DNA of 8,724 bases, from contig WLOR01000060.1 in assembly GCA_009699165.1 (NCBI GenBank), forward strand, positions 1 to 8,724. The letters are read 5' to 3'. A program made the position numbers and the translations under genes. The notes below the pieces were generated by a model. The model made no database searches, had not been told where the DNA came from, and saw only the letters and a list, made by a program, of their open reading frames with translations. Shown piece after piece: positions 1-6,394 of the stretch. The first letter of the stretch is position 1, and each line of letters opens with the position of its first letter. This stretch comes from Actinomycetota bacterium (GTDB lineage: Bacteria > Actinomycetota > Actinomycetes > Nanopelagicales > Nanopelagicaceae).

Positions 1-741
1 AGACGCGATGCCGAGGGATTTGCAGCCTATCTAGTCGATGCCGAAACTGGCGAATTTCAAAAAACACTCAGCGATGGACAACGCGAGCATGACCTAGACA
101 TTGCGATGTTTAACGTTGCCGCTGAGTTAGAGGACTTGTCGCTATCTGGCGTTCTATATCCTGGAATGGATCCGGTGCGGGCGGCTGAAGCAGTCATACG
201 TCGTTATCGCAGAATTTGGGCTGCGTTGAAAGATCGTCAACTCTTGGATCCAAAAGATAGGCATGCTGTTGAGGGTGCGATGCGAGTCTTGCATGATTTA
301 GGTTTTGCAGTCGAAGAGGTAGCAATCACAATCGACGGTGATACGCAGATGCTCTCTTTTCAACCGAAGTTAGTAGCAGCTGGGTATCACAGTGCGCGAC
401 TACGCGATTTAATGGGGCTAGAGACTGAAGAGTTACAGGCCAAGCGCTTACTTGCCTCCTTTGATCGCTATCGAGCGCGTGAAGAGAAGAGCGGAGCATC
501 GGTAACTGAGATGGCAAAGAAGTGGTTTTTAGAGGTCTTCGAGCCCGTTATCAATCGCGTCCCTGAAGCGATGCGTGATCGCGTCGAGCACGCTCAGATG
601 TTCCATGAAATCCTTGAAAATCGCTGGTATTTAAGCGAGGGAAAAGGTTTTGATGTCGGTCTAGATTTCGCAACGGATAACTACGTCACGGATATTCTGC
701 CCTTCCGTCGTGATTCTGGCGTTGATATAGCCGCACAGTAG
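1..741 (+). CDS. DUF4032 domain-containing protein (3' part; start lies outside the window)
   Basis: The frame is open from base 1, so this is the C-terminal 246 residues of a longer protein; the internal ATG at 106 is not the start, because the family-like sequence (AAYLVDAETGEF, then SDGQREHDLDIA) already runs upstream of it. The visible part matches my memory of actinobacterial DUF4032 proteins: a helical segment with RRYRRIW, a middle segment with LHDLGFAVEEV, and a C-terminal block with WFLEVFEPV, FHEILENRWYLSE and DILPFRRD. Full-length family members are roughly 400 or more residues, and their N-terminal half resembles lipopolysaccharide-kinase-like folds; that half is missing here, so no kinase residues can be checked. 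No membrane segment or signal peptide is visible, so it is probably cytosolic. Function is unknown. The stop codon shares bases with the ribosome binding site of ybbN, so the two are very likely co-transcribed. Family assignment is fairly sure; any role is open. Confidence 0.88.
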   Translation, partial: RRDAEGFAAYLVDAETGEFQKTLSDGQREHDLDIAMFNVAAELEDLSLSGVLYPGMDPVRAAEAVIRRYRRIWAALKDRQLLDPKDRHAVEGAMRVLHDLGFAVEEVAITIDGDTQMLSFQPKLVAAGYHSARLRDLMGLETEELQAKRLLASFDRYRAREEKSGASVTEMAKKWFLEVFEPVINRVPEAMRDRVEHAQMFHEILENRWYLSEGKGFDVGLDFATDNYVTDILPFRRDSGVDIAAQ

Positions 742-750
742 GATTGAGCA
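740..750 (+). promoter_or_regulatory. Ribosome binding site of ybbN overlapping the upstream stop codon
   Basis: AGGA at 740-743 begins inside the TAG stop (739-741) of the DUF4032 gene and is followed by a 7-base spacer to the ATG at 751. This is good Shine-Dalgarno spacing and supports that start. Because the terminating ribosome sits on the site, translation of the two genes is probably coupled. Confidence 0.7.
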
Positions 751-1611
751 ATGAGTAAGCCCCCAAATTTCGCATCTGCAGTAGATCTGAGCTCCCTTGG
801 AAAACCAAAAGCGACGGCCGCTGACGTTGTAGCAGGGCTAGAAGTAACTGCAGCAAATCTAACGTCGGAGTTCTTACCACTCTCACATTCAAAACCGGTC
901 ATCATCATCATGTGGTCAGCTAGGTCTCCTGAGTCTGTAGAGATGGTGAAAGTACTTGGAGCACTCGAAAGTGATTATCAAGGAAGTTGGGCATTGGGTC
1001 GAGTTGATATTGATACACAGTCGCAAGTTGCGCAGGCTTTCCAAACAAAAAACGTTCCCTATGCAATTGCTCTTATTAACGAACAGATGGTTCCGCTTTT
1101 TGAACAAAGTTATCCGCAAGCCCAAGTTCGTCTAGTGCTTGATAAAGTCTTAGCCCTTGCTGCTCAGCAGGGTATTGGCGCTGCACCGGTTGAAAAAAGT
1201 GAGCCCGAAGAGGATGAGGCTATTGCAGCACTTGAAGCCGGTGATCTCAATAGTGCGCATGCTGCCTATAAAAAACTTGTAGCTCGCAAGCCAGCGGATA
1301 GTTTTGCTCAATTAGGTTTAGCTCAAGTTCAACTTCTTATTCGTACAGAGGGCCTAGATCTTGCCGATGTTATTTCACAGGCCAGTGATAGTCCAAGTGA
1401 TATCGCAAAACAGTTAACCGCAGCAGACATGGAGATAGTCAGCGGGGGAGTCGAAGCCGCATTTAATCGATTGCTGCATCTGGTAAAACAGACATCGGGT
1501 GCTGAACGCACAAAGGCGAGAGAGCATTTATTGATGCTTTTTGCATTGGTGGACCCTTCGGATCCGCGTCTGGCAGCGGCAAGAACAGCCCTTGCAAACG
1601 CTCTTTTTTAA
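751..1611 (+). CDS. ybbN: YbbN-type thioredoxin-fold/TPR co-chaperone, cysteine-free
   Basis: The 286-residue protein has an N-terminal thioredoxin fold (about residues 25-140), an acidic linker (about 148-156) and a C-terminal helical TPR-like region (about 155-286; for example EAGDLNSAHAAYKKLV). The thioredoxin active site WCxxC is replaced by W55-S-A-R-S59, while the cis-proline loop (NVPYA, Pro103) is kept. I see no cysteine anywhere in the protein, so it cannot act as a dithiol oxidoreductase. Escherichia coli YbbN (CnoX) has an SxxC site and works as a redox-modulated holdase linked to chaperones; a chaperone-adaptor role is inferred here by family. There is no signal peptide, so it should be cytosolic. 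The start is fixed by the AGGA site at 740-743. It is followed without a gap by the MFS gene. From memory, mycobacteria carry a similar gene (Rv1324) facing glgB-glgE, as here. Confidence 0.87.
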   Translation: MSKPPNFASAVDLSSLGKPKATAADVVAGLEVTAANLTSEFLPLSHSKPVIIIMWSARSPESVEMVKVLGALESDYQGSWALGRVDIDTQSQVAQAFQTKNVPYAIALINEQMVPLFEQSYPQAQVRLVLDKVLALAAQQGIGAAPVEKSEPEEDEAIAALEAGDLNSAHAAYKKLVARKPADSFAQLGLAQVQLLIRTEGLDLADVISQASDSPSDIAKQLTAADMEIVSGGVEAAFNRLLHLVKQTSGAERTKAREHLLMLFALVDPSDPRLAAARTALANALF

Positions 1612-1613
1612 TG
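1609..1613 (+). promoter_or_regulatory. TAATG stop-start overlap joining ybbN and the MFS gene
   Basis: The ybbN stop TAA (1609-1611) shares its last A with the ATG (1611-1613) of the transporter. The bases before that ATG are pyrimidine-rich (CTCTTTTTTA at 1601-1610) and contain no Shine-Dalgarno sequence. Initiation therefore probably depends on re-initiation by ribosomes that have just finished ybbN. Confidence 0.65.
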
Positions 1614-2795
1614 GATACGTTAACAACCCAAAGAGAGCTCAGATATCTTAAAGCTCTCTTTTTTCTCTTTGGCTTTTTAATTATGTCGTGGCTTCCTCGA
1701 TTTCCTGAAGTCAAAGCGAACCTCGGGCTTTCTAATGGTGAGTTTGGTTCGCTTATAAGCACTTCGGCTATTGGATCGCTGATCGCGCTGTTTACAGTTG
1801 GCCAACTAGTTCATAACTTTGGTGCACAGCTTGTAATGCGTATTGCCGCATTCTCGATGGCAGGCAGTCTCATTCTCCTGACCAGCACACATTCAACAGC
1901 GATTTTTTTGATGAGCAATATAATTCAAGCCTCAGCTATATCAGCGTTTCACGTATCTATTAATGCGCAAGGATTTAGCTATCAAGATCGAACTAAAAGA
2001 CATGTCGTAACGCTCCTAAGTGGGTTTTGGAGTAGTGGTGCACTGGCCACTGCAGTTGTTTCAGGTCTATTAGTGGATCGGATTTCCTTAGCCAGGCATG
2101 TAGTTTTCTTATCTTTGAGCGTATTGGTAGTTTTGCTCATTTTGATTGCAGCGATTGGCGAAAACCTCGTTAAACCAAATCAAGATTCGAGTACCGATTA
2201 TAGTTTTAGTGATGTATTCAAGGGTTTTCGGATCGATGGAATGGTTTCAGGCGCGCTCTTTTGTGCCATTTTTCTTGAGTTTAGCGTAGGTGACTGGGCA
2301 GCAATATTTGTCAAAGAAGATATTGGCATCAAGAGCGGGGTTCACACACTTCCCTATATCTTGTTCACTTTTGCAATGATTACTGGTCGATTAACTGTTC
2401 ATCACTTATTTTCTAAGTTTCCCATGCAGTCTTTAGTTAAAGTTGCATCTTTAATTTCTGGTACATCATTTTTGCTTGGGATTCTCGCGGTAAGGTTTAT
2501 TCACGCAGAAAACAGGTCTCTCTTATTAGTAGTTCTGTGTATTAGTTTTACTATCGCGGGATTAGGCTCTTCATTTCTTGGGCCTAGCATTATGAATGCT
2601 GCAAATACCCGTTCAACCTCTCCTTCAAGTGTTGTTATAGGTCAGATTGGAGTAGTAAATAACATCGCAGTATTCATCATGCGCTTAATAATTGCATGGA
2701 CCGCTCAGGCATTTTCACTCTCAACTGCGCTAATAATTCCAGCGATGCTGCTCTTTACAATTCCCTATTTCTCAAAGATATTTAAACGCGCTTAA
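1611..2795 (+). CDS. MFS transporter, YbjJ-like, 12 predicted membrane helices
   Basis: This 394-residue integral membrane protein has about twelve hydrophobic segments, roughly at residues 11-28, 44-66, 74-91, 96-118, 132-155, 163-183, 209-232, 245-265, 275-295, 303-328, 340-363 and 368-388, with a polar central loop near 184-208. The N-terminal pattern ([20 protein letters not shown]) and the [10 protein letters not shown] segment at the start of the second half recall the YbjJ-like MFS group; a variant MFS loop [10 protein letters not shown] follows helix 2. The substrate cannot be read from sequence; a sugar or small metabolite is only a guess. I kept the ATG at 1611 because the next in-frame ATG (1683, Met25) would remove helix 1 and also lacks a ribosome binding site. 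Several 60-base rows I counted by hand are 30-43% GC, lower than most neighbouring rows, though hydrophobic codons may explain this. Its 3' end overlaps glgB by 14 bases, and its 5' end carries a terminator-like hairpin. Confidence 0.85.
   Translation: MDTLTTQRELRYLKALFFLFGFLIMSWLPRFPEVKANLGLSNGEFGSLISTSAIGSLIALFTVGQLVHNFGAQLVMRIAAFSMAGSLILLTSTHSTAIFLMSNIIQASAISAFHVSINAQGFSYQDRTKRHVVTLLSGFWSSGALATAVVSGLLVDRISLARHVVFLSLSVLVVLLILIAAIGENLVKPNQDSSTDYSFSDVFKGFRIDGMVSGALFCAIFLEFSVGDWAAIFVKEDIGIKSGVHTLPYILFTFAMITGRLTVHHLFSKFPMQSLVKVASLISGTSFLLGILAVRFIHAENRSLLLVVLCISFTIAGLGSSFLGPSIMNAANTRSTSPSSVVIGQIGVVNNIAVFIMRLIIAWTAQAFSLSTALIIPAMLLFTIPYFSKIFKRA
1630..1664 (+). terminator. Terminator-like hairpin plus U-tract inside the 5' end of the MFS gene
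   Basis: AAAGAGAGCT (1630-1639) pairs perfectly with AGCTCTCTTT (1652-1661), giving a 10-bp stem around a 12-base loop (1640-1651). The loop contains the small palindrome AGATATCT. The 3' arm runs into six consecutive T residues (1659-1664), followed by C-T-C-TTT. Read on the plus strand this has the layout of an intrinsic terminator; on the minus strand the stem is followed by only three T and then GGG, so it would act in one direction. It begins 19 bases after the ybbN stop. Coding constraint alone (Lys-Ala-Leu-Phe-Phe-Leu-Phe) could give T-rich codons, but not obviously a perfect upstream complement. It could end ybbN transcripts or attenuate the transporter. Confidence 0.5.
2782..2795. 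other. Convergent 3' overlap of the MFS gene and glgB
   Basis: The plus-strand stop TAA (2793-2795) lies within the last codons of glgB, and the minus-strand stop TAA (2784-2782) lies within the last codons of the transporter. The junction TTTAAACGCGCTTAAA is an imperfect palindrome with an A/T stem, too weak for a convincing bidirectional terminator. I see no other terminator nearby on either strand. Confidence 0.9.
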
Positions 2796-4656
2796 ACCAG
2801 ATTGTTGCAAGCGGTGGCACGGCGATTTGTGCGATGAGATGTCCACCATCATTTAAAACCACTGGAGTGTTTGTAATACCACTGCCGCCAAAAGCCAGAT
2901 CATCGGTATTGAGAACTTCCTGCCAGGTACCTGTAGTTGGAAAAGGCAGTTGGTATCGCTCATGTGGCACAGGAGAAAAGTTTGTGACACAGACTAGAGG
3001 AATCGCCGCATCATCCCATCGGGTGAAGGCCAAGACGTTTGCAGCGCCATCATTGCCAACTAACCAAGTGAAGCCTTCGGGCGAGGTATCTTTTTGCCAC
3101 AGGGAGGGAGTTTGGAGATAGCGCGCGTTCAGGTGGCCAACAAGCTTTTGAATTGAACTGTGCTCTGCAAACTCTGTTAGATACCACTGCAGGCCAGCGC
3201 TCTCGCTCCACTCAACGTTTTGAGCAAACTCACTTCCCATAAAGAGCAGTTTCTTACCTGGATGGGCCCACATATAACCATAGAGCGCACGCAATGTAGC
3301 TAATTTCTGCCAACGGTCACCGGGGAACTTATTAACAAGTTGGCCTTTACCGTGCACTACTTCATCGTGCGATAGAGGCAACATGAAATTCTCACTCCAT
3401 GCATAGAGAATTGAAAATGTAATCTCATCATGGTGATAGATACGGTGGATTGGATCGTGTTGTAGATACTGCAAAGTGTCATGCATCCAGCCCATGTTCC
3501 ACTTAAAACCAAAGCCAAGGCCTCCGGATGAGGTTTCGCGCGTAACACCTGACCATGCCGTGGACTCTTCTGCGATCATCATTATCCCTGGATGAGTTTT
3601 ATATGCAGTCGAAGTCGCCTCCTGTAGCAACTGCACAGCCTCTAAGTTTTCTCGGCCCCCATTTTTATTTGGAACCCATTGCCCTTCTTCACGTGAATAA
3701 TCTAAATAGAGCATCGATGCGACCGCGTCGACTCGCAGACCGTCGATGTGAAATTCGGTGAGCCAGTACAGAGCGCTAGCGACGAGAAAGTTTCGCACCT
3801 CATTGCGTCCAAAGTTAAAGATTAAAGTTCCCCAGTCAGGGTGTTCACCAAGTCTTGGATCGGCATGTTCGTATAGAGCCGTGCCATCGAAATTTGCAAG
3901 CGCCCATTCATCTTTGGGGAAGTGCGCAGGAACCCAGTCAAGAATCACACCAATTCCTGCCGCATGCAGAGCATCAACTAAGAATCTAAACTCATCAGGT
4001 GATCCAAATCGCGACGTAGGTGCAAAGAAAGATGTGACTTGGTATCCCCATGAAGGTCCATAGGGATGTTCGGTAACGGGCAAGAATTCAACGTGGGTAA
4101 ATCCATGGTTCTTTACGTACTCTACAAGTTCAGAAGCTAGATCTTTATAGGAAAGCCCTAATTTCCATGAGCCGAGATGGACTTCATAAACGCTCACAGG
4201 AGAGCGCCATGGTTGAAATTCATTTCTCTTCGTGACCCACTCTAAATCTCTCCACTCATATGTGGACTCATCAACTATCGAGGCGGTCAGAGGTGGAACT
4301 TGGGTTGCACGGGCTAAAGGATCGGCGTGATCTACCCATCGCCCATCGATTCCGCAGACTGCAAACTTATATTTGTATCCAGCCCCGATATCGGGGATAA
4401 AAATCTCCCAGATTCCAAACGAGCCAATACGCAGCATTGGATTAGTACTTTTATCCCAAAAATTGTGATCGCCAATTAGAGATACTGCTCGTGCATTGGG
4501 TGCCCAAAGCGAAAATGTTGTACCAAGAAGTGCACCGGCATCATCACGGCAGACATGGGCACCGAGCGCGTTCCATAACTGCTCGTGGCGACCCTGCGAA
4601 ATTAAATGCAGATCAAGCTCACCCAAAGTCGAGTGTGGATTAAGGAAGCTTGCCAT
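2782..4656 (-). CDS. glgB: 1,4-alpha-glucan branching enzyme GlgB (GH13), short form without the N1 module
   Basis: GlgB cuts alpha-1,4-glucan and rejoins the piece through an alpha-1,6 bond, making branches in glycogen-like polymer in the cytosol. The 624 residues comprise a CBM48 module (about 40-130; [20 protein letters not shown]), the GH13 barrel (about 150-515) and a C-terminal beta domain. Catalytic residues are visible: nucleophile Asp310 (DGLRVD), acid/base Glu363 (IAEEST) and Asp431 ([10 protein letters not shown]). Their spacings (53 and 68) equal those I recall for E. coli GlgB Asp405/Glu458/Asp526, so this protein is about 95 residues shorter before the barrel: the N1 module is absent and it starts straight at the N2 region ([19 protein letters not shown]). 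The ATG is one base after the glgE stop; no good Shine-Dalgarno is seen (only AGG, 12 bases off), so translation is probably coupled. In this pathway GlgB branches the linear chains made by GlgE. Confidence 0.96.
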   Translation of the reverse strand: MASFLNPHSTLGELDLHLISQGRHEQLWNALGAHVCRDDAGALLGTTFSLWAPNARAVSLIGDHNFWDKSTNPMLRIGSFGIWEIFIPDIGAGYKYKFAVCGIDGRWVDHADPLARATQVPPLTASIVDESTYEWRDLEWVTKRNEFQPWRSPVSVYEVHLGSWKLGLSYKDLASELVEYVKNHGFTHVEFLPVTEHPYGPSWGYQVTSFFAPTSRFGSPDEFRFLVDALHAAGIGVILDWVPAHFPKDEWALANFDGTALYEHADPRLGEHPDWGTLIFNFGRNEVRNFLVASALYWLTEFHIDGLRVDAVASMLYLDYSREEGQWVPNKNGGRENLEAVQLLQEATSTAYKTHPGIMMIAEESTAWSGVTRETSSGGLGFGFKWNMGWMHDTLQYLQHDPIHRIYHHDEITFSILYAWSENFMLPLSHDEVVHGKGQLVNKFPGDRWQKLATLRALYGYMWAHPGKKLLFMGSEFAQNVEWSESAGLQWYLTEFAEHSSIQKLVGHLNARYLQTPSLWQKDTSPEGFTWLVGNDGAANVLAFTRWDDAAIPLVCVTNFSPVPHERYQLPFPTTGTWQEVLNTDDLAFGGSGITNTPVVLNDGGHLIAQIAVPPLATIWFKRV

Positions 4657-4660
4657 GTTA
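4654..4660 (-). promoter_or_regulatory. glgE-glgB junction with a 1-base gap
   Basis: On the minus strand the glgE stop TAA is followed by a single C and then the ATG of glgB (TAACATG). The upstream sequence CCAGGTAAAGCTC offers only a distant AGG. Re-initiation after glgE is the likely source of GlgB synthesis, which would keep the two enzymes at similar levels. Confidence 0.65.
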
Positions 4661-6394
4661 GAGCTTTACCTGGCAGATGTGTGCAACTTTTCCAATTGGT
4701 CGAGTAGGGTCAAGTGATACATAAGTATCAGGTGACCAGTTAAAGGTAGCGCCATCAAGTAAATCTTTAACTTCGAAAGTTGTGCCGTTGATTCCAAGTG
4801 CCTTTGTATCCCAATGAACAATGGTGCCTTGAGCAAAGTTTGGATCTAGATTTACTACAACCAGAATTAAGTTTTCACCCTCACGTTTTGAGTAAGCGAT
4901 GATGGCCTCAGAGTCGGTTGTATGAAAAACTAAGTTTCGAAGACGCTGCAGAGCTGGGTTGGCTGTGCGAATTGCATTGAGTTGTGTAATAAACGGTGCA
5001 AGGGTTAAACCTTTTTTAGCTGCGCCATCCCAGTCACGAACCTTAATCTCATACTTTTCTGAATCAACATACTCTTCACCATCGACTTTAAAGGCAAGAT
5101 GCTCATAGATTTCGTAGCCGGCATACATTCCCCATGATGGTGAGAGCGTTGAAGCCAATACTGCTCGCAAAGCGAAGATGGCTGGATTTCCGCTGTGCAG
5201 ATGAAAAGGGTTAATATCTGGCGTATTCACCCAGAAATTTGGCCTGAAATAGGCGCTTGTGTGAGTAGCAACTTCACGACCGTACTCGATTAATTCACTT
5301 TTGCTCGTGCGCCATGTGAAGTATGTATATGACTGATGGAAGCCTGCCTTACCAAGGGCATGCATCATTGCGGGTGCAGTAAAGGCCTCAGCCAAAAAGA
5401 CAACACGAGGGTTTTCATCTCGCACAATTGCAATTAAATCCTGCCAGAAATGAACTGGTTTTGTGTGTGGGTTATCTACACGAAATATCTCTACACCCTT
5501 TGAAACCCAAAGACGGATAATGCGCAAGACCTCATCGCGCAGTCCTTCATAATCATCATCAAAGTTAAGTGGATAGATGTCTTGATATTTCTTTGGAGGG
5601 TTTTCGGCATATGCGATCGTGCCATCTGAGCGTTTATTAAACCATTGTGGATTGGATTTCACCCAAGGGTGATCAGGAGAGGTTTGAAGTGCTAGATCTA
5701 AAGCGATTTCAACGCCATTTTTCTTAGCAATAGCAACAAACTCTTCGAAATCCAGCATTGTGCCGAGCTCTGGATTAATTGCATCGTGGCCGCCATCAGC
5801 GCTACCAATTGCCCAAGGTACTCCGGGATCTGTGTCCTTAGGCGTAAGAGTGTTATTTGCGCCTTTGCGATGTGAAATGCCGATGGGGTGAATCGGAGGT
5901 AAATACAAAACATTAAAGCCCATCGCAGCAACTGCAGGAATTCGCTTGGCAGCGGTTTTGAATGTGCCACTTGTGATTGTTCCATCGGAATTCTTTATTG
6001 CGCCTTCGCTGCGAGGGAAGAACTCATACCAAGAACCGACTAATGCGCGCTCTCGGTCGGCTCTGATTGGATACTTCTCGCTAGAGCCTAGAACTGTTCT
6101 GTACGCAGACGTGCTATCGGCCTCTACGATAAAAAAGAAATCACCTTCAGCTGGAATTAGTACTTCACCTTCATAGCGATTAGAGCCGGGCCAAATTTCA
6201 GTCATCGCGCTGCGTGAAATAACTTTCCCATTTGAACTATGCAGGACAACTTGCGCGGTTAGTTTTTCATGCCCCTCGATAATCGCAGTTGCACTAACCG
6301 TAACTCTTTCACCGGGAATAGCTTTAACGGCAAGAAATTCTCCCCCGAAGAAGACTGCAGGGGAGATATCACTTATTGCAATTCTGGAGATCAA
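4658..6394 (-). CDS. glgE: Alpha-1,4-glucan:maltose-1-phosphate maltosyltransferase GlgE (GH13_3), compact form lacking the S domain
   Basis: GlgE adds maltosyl units from alpha-maltose-1-phosphate to the non-reducing end of alpha-1,4-glucans in the cytosol. Family signature segments are clear: [11 protein letters not shown] (121-131), YLPPIHPIG (164-172), [15 protein letters not shown] (264-278), [10 protein letters not shown] (304-313) and LDSEKYE-like VDSEKYE (443-449). Catalytic residues are Asp307 (nucleophile), Glu336 (acid, FLAEAF) and Asp393 (NTPDI). Their spacings (29 and 57) equal those I recall for Streptomyces coelicolor GlgE Asp394/Glu423/Asp480. Characterised GlgEs have about 660-700 residues; this one has 578. 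The N-terminal beta domain ([11 protein letters not shown] to FFFIVEA) runs within about 25 residues into the [17 protein letters not shown] barrel entry, so the helical S-domain insertion (about 90-100 residues) is missing. The C-terminus is complete. The start is TTG with GGAAGG upstream, overlapping the aceE stop; no in-frame ATG exists before Met64. Confidence 0.95.
   Translation of the reverse strand: MISRIAISDISPAVFFGGEFLAVKAIPGERVTVSATAIIEGHEKLTAQVVLHSSNGKVISRSAMTEIWPGSNRYEGEVLIPAEGDFFFIVEADSTSAYRTVLGSSEKYPIRADRERALVGSWYEFFPRSEGAIKNSDGTITSGTFKTAAKRIPAVAAMGFNVLYLPPIHPIGISHRKGANNTLTPKDTDPGVPWAIGSADGGHDAINPELGTMLDFEEFVAIAKKNGVEIALDLALQTSPDHPWVKSNPQWFNKRSDGTIAYAENPPKKYQDIYPLNFDDDYEGLRDEVLRIIRLWVSKGVEIFRVDNPHTKPVHFWQDLIAIVRDENPRVVFLAEAFTAPAMMHALGKAGFHQSYTYFTWRTSKSELIEYGREVATHTSAYFRPNFWVNTPDINPFHLHSGNPAIFALRAVLASTLSPSWGMYAGYEIYEHLAFKVDGEEYVDSEKYEIKVRDWDGAAKKGLTLAPFITQLNAIRTANPALQRLRNLVFHTTDSEAIIAYSKREGENLILVVVNLDPNFAQGTIVHWDTKALGINGTTFEVKDLLDGATFNWSPDTYVSLDPTRPIGKVAHICQVKL

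Noticed and set aside
106..741. ATG at 106 as the true start of the first gene.
   Set aside because: The frame is open and family-like from base 1, so the gene starts before the window.
1579..1609. GCAAG/CTTGC mini-hairpin followed by a T-run at the end of ybbN as a terminator.
   Set aside because: The stem is only 5 bp and eight bases separate it from the T-run; the hairpin at 1630-1664 is far better formed.
1463..1762. 99-residue minus-strand open frame across the ybbN-MFS junction.
   Set aside because: Both plus-strand genes are supported by family features; this frame has basic low-complexity composition and no family resemblance.
2781..2796. Palindrome-like TTTAAACGCGCTTAAA at the convergent junction as a bidirectional terminator.
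   Set aside because: The stem is five A/T pairs with a central mismatch and no following T-tract on either strand.
3758..4063. 101-residue open frame on the plus strand, antisense to glgB.
   Set aside because: Lies wholly in the conserved GH13 barrel of glgB, has no recognisable protein features, and looks like a shadow of the real gene.
4658..6394. Short GlgE as a pseudogene or frameshifted fragment.
   Set aside because: Frame is continuous, N- and C-terminal ends match the family, and all three catalytic residues keep their exact spacing; the shortening maps to one domain boundary.
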